19,885 nucleotides of DNA from an uncultured Saprospiraceae bacterium (GTDB lineage: Bacteria > Bacteroidota > Bacteroidia > Chitinophagales > Saprospiraceae), in the NCBI GenBank assembly GCA_938002705.1, contig CALLAG010000274.1:1-19885 (forward strand), read 5' to 3'. This document shows, in pieces, positions 1-6,282 of the stretch; positions within the stretch are counted from its first letter, which is position 1; every line of letters begins with the position of its first letter. Under the pieces are notes generated by a model. That model was not told the DNA's origin and made no database searches. It worked only from the letters and a program-made list of their open reading frames with translations. Made by a program: the position numbers and the translations under genes.

Positions 1-323
1 ACTAATCCGTGCTCTATTTCTAATCCAGAAATAGTGGGACATAGACCCCAATTCTTGAATGCTCTATCGTATCCTTTACCTTCCCAGATAATATGAAAAT
101 TACCATGCTTAGTAGGATCATCGATATTATCAATAATATTAGTTAAGACTTTTCTATCACCCTCTAAAATTTGATAAAATTCTCGATCACGATAATGTAA
201 TATACCAGTTACATTCATTTTGCGATTTCGATCTGCAAGATTTCTTGCTATCTCTACGAGCTCCTCTACTGTAAAATCTTTCACAGCAGGAGCTGTATGA
301 AAAATTTCATATAATGACACCAT
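1..323 (-). CDS. BLUF-domain protein lacking the photoactive Tyr (partial, C-terminus off the left edge)
   Basis: BLUF domains bind FAD and sense blue light through a Tyr/Gln/Trp or Met network. I translated this edge frame by hand: it starts MVSLYEIFHTAP at 323 and stays open to position 1 (107 codons). An in-frame TAA lies two codons upstream of the ATG, so the start is firm. The frame aligns without gaps to what I remember of the cyanobacterial PixD BLUF domain. Asn33, Gln51 (in FYQILEG) and Trp92 match the flavin-site Asn, Gln and Trp, and His73 matches the conserved RH region. The position of the photoactive Tyr (PixD Tyr8) is His9, and the semi-conserved Met is Leu94. It is therefore a BLUF fold by sequence but may not photocycle normally. 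Whatever follows residue 107, whether capping helices or an output domain, is outside the window. Confidence 0.85.
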   Translation of the reverse strand, partial: MVSLYEIFHTAPAVKDFTVEELVEIARNLADRNRKMNVTGILHYRDREFYQILEGDRKVLTNIIDNIDDPTKHGNFHIIWEGKGYDRAFKNWGLCPTISGLEIEHGL

Positions 324-354
324 CTCTTAATATTTAAACATTCTATAATGACTT

Positions 355-374
355 ATTAGTTATAAATAACTAAT
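355..374. promoter_or_regulatory. Perfect inverted repeat upstream of the BLUF gene, possible operator
   Basis: Arms ATTAGTTAT and ATAACTAAT are exact 9-base complements around a 2-base AA centre. The repeat ends about 31 bases before the BLUF start codon, so it lies in the leader or promoter region. A dimeric repressor site is possible. No TAnnTTTG element was found nearby, and AT-rich DNA produces such repeats by chance, so the role is inferred only. Confidence 0.3.
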
Positions 375-386
375 CCCTACATAATA

Positions 387-644
387 TTACATAAATATTT
401 TATATATAAAGAGCTGATTTTCTATATATTTTTTGAAATATTTATAGTTTGTCATTAGCAGACTAACCCACAGTGTACCATACATGAGAAGAGATGTCTT
501 ATCAGCGACAAAGATCTGGGCACGTTGATCTGTTGATAATCATACATGTATACCTCTCAGGAGATACTTACGTATAAGTTCATCTTTCAATAAAATTTTA
601 TTGATCTTATCCTTACCACGCAATAATATATTCGATCGGGACAT
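387..644 (-). pseudogene. Possible broken small gene with one in-frame TGA
   Basis: This lies inside the 362-base gap (324-685) between the BLUF gene and atpG. A minus-strand frame opens with ATG at 644 and reads 34 codons to a TGA at 542-540 (start MSRSNILLRGKDKIN). It then continues open for another 50 codons to a TAA at 389-387 (LSTDQRAQIF follows the TGA). The reading across the TGA looks protein-like, with basic residues first and hydrophobic or aromatic ones later, and would give about 85 residues. I do not recognise a family. It could be a small gene inactivated by a TGG-to-TGA change, a sequencing error, or a chance open frame. An 18-base perfect palindrome at 587-604 (TCAATAAAATTTTATTGA) falls inside it. 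I saw no clear atpG terminator in this gap. Confidence 0.25.
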
Positions 645-685
645 CAAATATGATCTGTAACTAAGAAATGAAAGGGGATTCTAAT

Positions 686-1576
686 CTATCCTTCTAAAGC
701 AGCGGCACCACCTACGATCTCCAGAATCTCATTAGTGATCGCCTCTTGTCGTGCTTTGTTATAAGCAATCTTAAGGTCACGTAATAGATCATTGGCATTC
801 TCAGTTGCCTTATCCATTGCAGTCATTCTGGCACCATGCTCTCCAGCATTAGTATCAAGGACATACTTATGGAATGATGTCTGTAATATACTTGGGATGA
901 GTTCCTGAAGTAATTTTTCTTTTGATGGCTCAAATATGTAATCAGACTTCTGGTCAGATTTTTCTTTAGAACCTACTAACTTAGCTACAGGAAGAAATTG
1001 TACAGCCTTAGGGAATTGTACAGCTGCATTCTTGAACTGGCTGTAGACGACATATATTTTGTCATAGTTGCCTTCTATAAAGTCATTCATCAACTTCGAC
1101 GACATCTGAGACATATTATCATAAGATAAGTCAGCACCTAAGCCTATATAATCCTGTATGATATTACACCCTTCACACTTAGACTTTAAGAAATCATAGC
1201 CTTTCTTACCTATGAATATTATATCAATCTTCCCTTGGTCTTGTAACTCTTTATACTTAGATAGCAGAGTTACAGTTTCCTTTCCGATATTGGCATTGAA
1301 GGCGCCTGCCAGTCCTCTGTTAGAAGTATTGACTACGATAGCCATCTTCTCTACAGGTCTTTCCTTGGCAAAAGAAATAGATGCATCACCTTCTACATTA
1401 CTCAATATATTTACCATGATCTTATTGAGTCTATCTGCATAAGGTCTCATTTCAGTTATGGCTTGCGTCGCTTTTCTAAGCTTAGCAGCAGAAACCATCT
1501 TCATAGCTTTAGTGATCTGCTGTGTTGATTTGACTGAGGCTATACGCTCTCTTGTTTCTTTTAACTGACCTGACAT
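686..1576 (-). CDS. atpG: F1Fo ATP synthase subunit gamma
   Basis: The central rotor stalk of F1, coupling c-ring rotation to catalysis in the alpha3beta3 head. At 296 residues the length is normal. The N-terminal helix (SGQLKETRERIASVKSTQQI, followed by TKAMKMVSAAKLRKA) and the C-terminal helix (TAMDKATENANDLL through NEILEIVGGAAALEG) are the two conserved coiled-coil segments that enter the F1 head. It is the last gene of the atpB-E-F-H-A-G operon, 41 bases after atpA, and ends in TAG at the expected family C-terminus. That makes it useful evidence that TAG is a real stop in this genome. atpD and atpC do not follow; in many Bacteroidota they lie at another locus. Confidence 0.97.
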   Translation of the reverse strand: MSGQLKETRERIASVKSTQQITKAMKMVSAAKLRKATQAITEMRPYADRLNKIMVNILSNVEGDASISFAKERPVEKMAIVVNTSNRGLAGAFNANIGKETVTLLSKYKELQDQGKIDIIFIGKKGYDFLKSKCEGCNIIQDYIGLGADLSYDNMSQMSSKLMNDFIEGNYDKIYVVYSQFKNAAVQFPKAVQFLPVAKLVGSKEKSDQKSDYIFEPSKEKLLQELIPSILQTSFHKYVLDTNAGEHGARMTAMDKATENANDLLRDLKIAYNKARQEAITNEILEIVGGAAALEG

Positions 1577-1617
1577 AACTGTCTATATTTCTACTTAATT
1601 AAAATATTATAAATGTC

Positions 1618-3204
1618 TTATGCGTATTGCTTACTCATATCGGCAGCAAGATTTTCTACTATTTTTATAGCATCAGCATCTAGCTTTCCTTTTCTGAATG
1701 TCTCTAATACTTCAGGATTCCTTTGTTCTAGTGCTGTTAAGAATTGATCCTCGAATTCTCTCACCTTCTCTACAGGAACATTTCTTAATAGACCTTTAGT
1801 ACCTAAATATATAATCGCAACTTGCTTCTCAACTGTCACAGGAGCGTATTGTCCTTGCTTTAATATTTCCACATTTCTCTTACCTTTCTCAAGTACTGAC
1901 ATCGTCGCTGCATCTAGATCAGAACCAAACTTAGAGAATGCCTCTAACTCTCTGAACTGTGCCTGATCAAGCTTCAATGTACCAGATACTTTTTTCATCG
2001 ATTTGATCTGTGCTGATCCTCCTACTCTTGATACAGATATACCCACGTTGATCGCTGGTCTTATACCTGCGTTAAACAAGTTACCCTCAAGGAATATCTG
2101 ACCATCTGTAATTGATATTACATTGGTAGGGATATACGCTGATACATCACCTGCTTGTGTTTCGATAATAGGTAATGCTGTAAGTGAACCTCCACCCTTT
2201 ACAATACCCGCATCCTTAAGACTCTTAGGCAGATCATTCATACTCTGCGCTATAGCATCGTTATCGATAACCTTAGCCGCTCTCTCGAGTAATCTTGAGT
2301 GAAGGTAGAATACATCACCTGGGTAAGCCTCTCTTCCCGGTGGTCTTCTAAGTAATAGAGAGACCTCTCTGTATGCTACTGCTTGCTTAGATAGATCATC
2401 ATAGATAATCAATGCTGCTCTTCCTGTATCTCTAAAAAATTCTCCTATAGATGCTCCTGCAAATGGTGCATAGAACTGAAGTGGTGCTGGGTCTGCTGCT
2501 GACGCAGTTACAATCACAGTGTAGTCCATCGCTCCATTATCTTGTAATACTTTAGCTACTTGTGCTACTGTACTTGATTTCTGACCTGATGCTACATATA
2601 TACAGTATACGGGCTCACCTCTCTCATAGAATTTTCTCTGATTGATGATCGTATCTATTGCTATAGCGGTCTTACCTGTCTGTCTATCACCGATGATAAG
2701 CTCTCTCTGACCTCTACCGATAGGGATCATAGCATCTATCGCTTTGATACCTGTCTGAAGTGGCTCAGTAACTGGTTGTCTGTATATAACACCTGGTGCC
2801 TTTCTTTCGAGAGGCATTTCATATTTAGTACCTTCTATTGGACCTTTACCATCTATCGGCTGCCCGAGTGGATTGACCACTCTTCCTACATATCCTTCTC
2901 CTACATTAATAGATGCTATCTGGCCAGTTCTCCTTACAGTACTACCTTCTGTGATCCCATCACTTGATCCCATGAGTACGACACCCACGTTATCTTCTTC
3001 TAGGTTAAGAACGATAGCTTGTACACCTGTCTCAAACTCGACAAGCTCACCGGCTTTAGTTTTAGTTAATCCATAGACACGGGCTATACCATCTCCTACC
3101 TGGAGAACCGTACCTACCTCTTCTAATTCAGATTCTGTCTTAAAGCCTGCTAATTGTTGCTTAAGAATTGCAGATATCTCATCTGGATTTACACCTACTG
3201 CCAT
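1618..3204 (-). CDS. atpA: F1Fo ATP synthase subunit alpha
   Basis: Non-catalytic nucleotide-binding subunit of the F1 hexamer. The 528-residue protein has the N-terminal beta-barrel, the P-loop GDRQTGKT at residues 172-179, the signature around LLLRRPPGREAYPGD, and the SVSRVGGSAQ segment carrying the arginine that reaches into the neighbouring catalytic site. The C-terminal helical domain ends KQYA. It lies between atpH (27 bases upstream) and atpG, in the usual order. The start MAVGVNPDEIS fits the family, and nothing unusual was seen. Confidence 0.98.
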   Translation of the reverse strand: MAVGVNPDEISAILKQQLAGFKTESELEEVGTVLQVGDGIARVYGLTKTKAGELVEFETGVQAIVLNLEEDNVGVVLMGSSDGITEGSTVRRTGQIASINVGEGYVGRVVNPLGQPIDGKGPIEGTKYEMPLERKAPGVIYRQPVTEPLQTGIKAIDAMIPIGRGQRELIIGDRQTGKTAIAIDTIINQRKFYERGEPVYCIYVASGQKSSTVAQVAKVLQDNGAMDYTVIVTASAADPAPLQFYAPFAGASIGEFFRDTGRAALIIYDDLSKQAVAYREVSLLLRRPPGREAYPGDVFYLHSRLLERAAKVIDNDAIAQSMNDLPKSLKDAGIVKGGGSLTALPIIETQAGDVSAYIPTNVISITDGQIFLEGNLFNAGIRPAINVGISVSRVGGSAQIKSMKKVSGTLKLDQAQFRELEAFSKFGSDLDAATMSVLEKGKRNVEILKQGQYAPVTVEKQVAIIYLGTKGLLRNVPVEKVREFEDQFLTALEQRNPEVLETFRKGKLDADAIKIVENLAADMSKQYA

Positions 3205-3231
3205 AGCAATTTATTTTTTAGATTGATATAA

Positions 3232-3777
3232 TTATTTATTCTCAGTAAACTCTTTTCTTATTTTGCTGAGCTTGTGTCTGACACTTGCATCATACAATTT
3301 ATCACCTATCTCGATGACAAATCCTCCTATAAGATCTTCGTCTACACTTGTATTAATTTCTACTTTCTGAGCTGTTACACTACTATCTTGTAATGCTTTC
3401 TCAAGTGAAGCTTTCGCTTCATTGGTCATTGCAACAGCTGTTGCTACATTGACTTCTGTTATATTATTATGCTTTTTGTATTGATCCTTAAAGCTCTCAA
3501 CTATCTGGGATAGATTAGATTCTCGACCTTTCTTAGTGATCAATTCTAAAAATCCAAGCGTCATCTTATCGACCTTATCTGTAAAGATTTCTCTTACGAT
3601 AGATAATTTCTTATCCGCTTTGATGATAGGACTTTTGAACAACAAGTATAGCTCACGTGATTCGAGAGCAGCACTTACTGTCTCGATATCATTGTAAGTC
3701 TTATCTAATGCATTCTTCTCGATACTTAGATCAAGGAGAGACTTGGCATATCTGGAAGCTACTTGATGATTCGCCAT
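3232..3777 (-). CDS. atpH: F1Fo ATP synthase subunit delta (OSCP)
   Basis: Peripheral-stalk subunit joining the b subunits to the top of F1. The 181 residues match the family length. The N-terminal helical domain begins VASRYAKSLLDLSIEKN, and the C-terminal part contains the conserved DEDLIGGFVIEIGDKLYDAS region followed by a basic tail (HKLSKIRKEF). It starts 7 bases after the atpF stop, which indicates tight translational coupling, and is followed by atpA after 27 bases. Confidence 0.96.
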   Translation of the reverse strand: MANHQVASRYAKSLLDLSIEKNALDKTYNDIETVSAALESRELYLLFKSPIIKADKKLSIVREIFTDKVDKMTLGFLELITKKGRESNLSQIVESFKDQYKKHNNITEVNVATAVAMTNEAKASLEKALQDSSVTAQKVEINTSVDEDLIGGFVIEIGDKLYDASVRHKLSKIRKEFTENK

Positions 3778-3784
3778 CTTATTA

Positions 3785-4306
3785 CTAGTTAAGTTTTATG
3801 TCATTCACTAATGAACTGACGAATGACTCATGATCAGCTTGACCACTTAATTGTTTCTTAATTATTTTCTCAGCTATTTCTGTAGCCATTATACCCACTT
3901 TGTTCTTAACTTCTACTAGTGCTGCTTGCTTCTCATTTTCGATCTCTCTCATAGCATTAGTAGATATTCTTGTCGCCTCTTCTTTAGCTTTTTCTTTAGC
4001 TTCAGCTATGATAGATGTTTTAGCGTCTTTAGCTTCTTTGAGCATTGTTGCTCTTTCTTCTCTTGCTTCTGCTAATATTTGTTCGTTCTCTGCTTTCAGC
4101 TTTGACATCTCTGCTCTTGCACTTTCTGCCTCAGCAAGAGCATCCTTAATATCAGATTCTCTCTTAGATATACCTTTAGCTATAGGTCCGAAGGCATACT
4201 TAGACATAAGCCACCAGAATAATATAAATATGATAGAAGACCAAAGTGCTAAACCTGGTGTTGGTTGAAATGGTGCAAATCCTGCAAGCGTTATCATTAT
4301 ATTCAA
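3785..4306 (-). CDS. atpF: F1Fo ATP synthase subunit b
   Basis: Membrane-anchored peripheral stalk of Fo, dimeric in the complex. The 173-residue protein has one N-terminal membrane segment at about residues 19-37 (WSSIIFILFWWLM). A long, highly charged Ala/Glu/Lys coiled coil (about 45-150) and a delta-binding tail follow. M1 (MNIMITLAGF) was taken as the start; M4 is an alternative. The stop is TAG. The gene follows atpE after a 90-base spacer holding a hairpin (4337-4371), the largest gap in the operon. Confidence 0.95.
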   Translation of the reverse strand: MNIMITLAGFAPFQPTPGLALWSSIIFILFWWLMSKYAFGPIAKGISKRESDIKDALAEAESARAEMSKLKAENEQILAEAREERATMLKEAKDAKTSIIAEAKEKAKEEATRISTNAMREIENEKQAALVEVKNKVGIMATEIAEKIIKKQLSGQADHESFVSSLVNDIKLN

Positions 4307-4336
4307 AATTATTTTCTTTAATAAAATCTAAATAAA

Positions 4337-4371
4337 GGACCGGTAATCTGCCAACCGCAAATTGCCGATCC
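4337..4371 (-). promoter_or_regulatory. Hairpin in the atpE-atpF spacer
   Basis: In the minus-strand transcript the arms GGATCGGCAAT and ATTACCGGTCC pair over 11 positions, with one G-U wobble and one mismatch. The loop is about 13 bases, with a possible inner TGC/GCA pair. A T-rich but interrupted stretch (TTTATTTAG) follows. The position just after atpE suggests a leaky terminator or an RNA-processing or stability element that would raise c-subunit output relative to atpF and later genes. That role is inferred from position and the known excess of c subunits; a full U-tract is absent. Confidence 0.5.
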
Positions 4372-4396
4372 TATTTTTCGTTGAGCTATAGTATTC

Positions 4397-4603
4397 TTAC
4401 TTAATGAAGAATGCTAATAGAATCGCGATAAGTGCTGCACCCTCCATAAAGGCTGCCATTAGGATCATTGCCCCTCTGATGTCTCCAGCGGCTTCAGGCT
4501 GTCTTGCGATAGCTTCTACCGATTTTCCACCGATCTGACCTAATCCAATCCCTGCACCTATTACTGCAATACCTGCTCCAATTGCTGCTAATGTTCCAGT
4601 CAT
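4397..4603 (-). CDS. atpE: F1Fo ATP synthase subunit c (proteolipid)
   Basis: Ring-forming membrane rotor subunit. The 68-residue hairpin has two membrane helices. The first is glycine-rich (GAGIAVIGAGIGLGQIGG) and the polar loop is ARQPEAAGD. The second helix carries the ion-binding carboxylate Glu54 in FMEGAALIAILLAF. Glu54 is followed by Gly rather than Ser/Thr, and helix 1 lacks Gln at the sodium-ligand position as I align it, so a proton-type ring is the better reading. It lies 36 bases after atpB. Confidence 0.96.
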   Translation of the reverse strand: MTGTLAAIGAGIAVIGAGIGLGQIGGKSVEAIARQPEAAGDIRGAMILMAAFMEGAALIAILLAFFIK

Positions 4604-4639
4604 TGTTAAAACGTTTATATATATTTAAAAAAAATAAAA

Positions 4640-5992
4640 TTAATGGTGATCGTCGTGTTCTTCTACTGCAGCACCTAAGTAAGATGCCGTAAGAATAGTA
4701 AATACGAAAGCTTGTACAAAAGCTACTATTAGCTCTATCGCCATCATAAATAACGTCAGTGGAATAGCTATTGCCGTTCCTGCTCCTGCGCCTGCCATAC
4801 TCTGTCCTGATTTTCCAAATATGAAAATCAAACCTACAAAACTCAATATCGCAATATGACCCGCTGTAATATTTCCTGCAAGCCTCAACATCAACGTCAA
4901 TGGCTTAATAAACATACCTAGTAACTCTACTGGTGTCAATATCAACTTCACAAACCATGGCACACCTGGCATATTAAATATATGCTTCCAGTAATCTTTC
5001 TTTCCATTAATATTAGTAATGATAAATACTAATATGGCAAGGACCATAGTCACAGTAAGACTACCAGTAACATTCACATTGCCTAAGAATGGCACTTGTC
5101 CCCATAGATTCAGTCCTAATATGAAAAAGAATATCGACATCAATAATGGCAAGAACTTCTCATGCTTATCTCCTATAAATGGGATAGCTACGTCATCTCT
5201 GATAAACTGAAATACTGGCTCTAAGAAGGACTGAATTCCACTTGGTGCTTGACCGTCTCTTACTGCATATGCCTTAGCCGCTTTTCTGAATATGAAAAAC
5301 AAGAATAAGCATACTAATATCATAGATACCACATTCTTAGTAATACTGAGATCATAGAATGAGGTCATACCTCCACCTAAGAGTCCACCATCCCATATCG
5401 TTCTTTGCTCGAGAACATATCCTTTGCCGTTGATTATAGCATACCTCTTCTCTATATCTTTTCCCTTGCTGTCTTTTACTTTTTGCATATCGAAACCTTG
5501 AACTTCGAAGTGCTCTTGTGGCTGAAAATTTTCACAGGCGATCCTATGAATACTGCCTTCGTATAAGACATAATCTTTATAACCATAATGGCCATTCTCA
5601 TGATGACCTGCATGAAACTTACCTGTAGAGAAGAATTCTAAACCTCTCTCCTTATTGTATATGATAGCGGGAAGTGGAATCGTATATTCAAGAATAGTAT
5701 ACACATTGGCATCGCTTACGTGATGTATCGCCGTAGCTGAAGGATCATATTCAGAATGATGGATTACTTTGGCTGGTGTACCGCAGTCTCCTCTTGAGTA
5801 ATCATTAGCTTCATGATGGCCACCTGCGTGAGTAGCTGATGCCCCATGAGCATGGTCTCCATGGTCATGTGAATGTCCACTATGATCATGAGAGTGCCCG
5901 CTATGATCATGACTATGGTCGTGATTATGTTGTGCATATGACAACACAAGACAGAAGGACATTACGACAAGAAGGAGTGCTTTAATTTTCAT
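4640..5992 (-). CDS. atpB: F1Fo ATP synthase subunit a with signal peptide and His-rich N-terminal extension
   Basis: Membrane stator subunit forming the proton half-channels. I chose ATG 5992 (MKIKALLLVVMSFCLVLSYAQ), giving 450 residues. A longer frame opens at 6076, but its first 28 residues overlap a good -7 promoter element and do not resemble the family, whereas the chosen start begins a signal peptide. Residues 22-60 are extremely His/Asp-rich (16 His, see 5849-5911), and an extracytoplasmic region runs to about residue 210. The membrane core follows, with the essential Arg370 in TLMLRLAGN, and Glu420 and Gln427 in the last helix region. The C-terminus is again acidic and His-rich (EEHDDHH). 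An N-terminal extension with signal peptide is, to my knowledge, common in Bacteroidota AtpB; the His run is the odd part. It is the first gene of the operon. Confidence 0.93.
   Translation of the reverse strand: MKIKALLLVVMSFCLVLSYAQHNHDHSHDHSGHSHDHSGHSHDHGDHAHGASATHAGGHHEANDYSRGDCGTPAKVIHHSEYDPSATAIHHVSDANVYTILEYTIPLPAIIYNKERGLEFFSTGKFHAGHHENGHYGYKDYVLYEGSIHRIACENFQPQEHFEVQGFDMQKVKDSKGKDIEKRYAIINGKGYVLEQRTIWDGGLLGGGMTSFYDLSITKNVVSMILVCLFLFFIFRKAAKAYAVRDGQAPSGIQSFLEPVFQFIRDDVAIPFIGDKHEKFLPLLMSIFFFILGLNLWGQVPFLGNVNVTGSLTVTMVLAILVFIITNINGKKDYWKHIFNMPGVPWFVKLILTPVELLGMFIKPLTLMLRLAGNITAGHIAILSFVGLIFIFGKSGQSMAGAGAGTAIAIPLTLFMMAIELIVAFVQAFVFTILTASYLGAAVEEHDDHH
5849..5911 (-). repeat. Three imperfect 21-base repeats encoding HDHSGHS-type units in AtpB
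   Basis: Codons 28-48 of atpB form three consecutive 7-residue units: HDHSGHS, HDHSGHS and HDHGDHA. The DNA units are similar but carry synonymous changes. The repeat sits just after the predicted signal peptide, so it would face the periplasm. Such runs bind Zn, Cu or Ni in other proteins; binding here is inferred. Confidence 0.75.
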
Positions 5993-6023
5993 TGAGCTTT
6001 TTAAGCTGTTTCTAAAATCGGTG

Positions 6024-6031
6024 CAAAGGTA
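6024..6031 (-). promoter_or_regulatory. Bacteroidota-type -7 element (TACCTTTG) for the atp operon
   Basis: TACCTTTG followed by CA matches the TAnnTTTG consensus of Bacteroidota primary sigma-factor promoters. Transcription would begin near 6018, leaving a leader of roughly 25 bases before the atpB ATG at 5992. It also argues against the longer atpB frame that would start at 6076. No convincing -33 TTTG was found upstream. Confidence 0.65.
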
Positions 6032-6183
6032 TGAAAAGGGATAACATAATCGTCTGATAGATAAGCTTTTTTGCATTATCTCAACAATATTTTTTGTTAT
6101 AAATGGCTGCGTAATTATTGGGGATTATCTCAATTATGTAATCTAATGTTCTGAGGTGAGAATTTTATACAATATTGTTGTAT

Positions 6184-6231
6184 GCAAAAGAAAACGGAAA
6201 CCATTAATCTGACGCTAATGATTTCCGTTTT
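6184..6231 (-). terminator. Intrinsic terminator after rny
   Basis: The stem arms AAAACGGAAATCATTA and TAATGGTTTCCGTTTT pair over 16 positions with one G-U wobble around a 9-base loop. They are followed on the minus strand by TTTTCTTTTG. The odd pair is G-U in minus-strand RNA but C-A in plus-strand RNA, which fixes the direction. The stem starts about 51 bases after the rny stop. It separates the rny unit from the atp operon in the 290-base gap 5993-6282, which otherwise holds only the atpB promoter and leader. Confidence 0.85.
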
Positions 6232-6282
6232 TGTAGAACATTTATACTAAAATGTCTCCTATTTTCTACTTTTCTATCTTAT

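Noticed and set aside
391..445. 10-base inverted repeat ATAAATATTT/AAATATTTAT as an atpG terminator
   Set aside because: Arms are 35 bases apart, pure A/T, with no following T-run specific to the minus strand.
587..604. 18-base perfect palindrome as an operator or terminator
   Set aside because: A/T-rich, no loop, no T-tract, and it falls within a possible coding frame.
3900..4268. 122-codon plus-strand frame opposite atpF
   Set aside because: Antisense shadow of the Ala/Glu/Lys coiled-coil codons; low-complexity Ser/Ala/Leu translation.
5764..5949. 61-codon minus frame rich in Met/Ile/His
   Set aside because: Frame-shifted reading of the His/Asp repeat codons of atpB.
5993..6076. 28-residue N-terminal extension of AtpB
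   Set aside because: It overlaps a TACCTTTG promoter element and lacks family resemblance; the internal Met begins a signal peptide.
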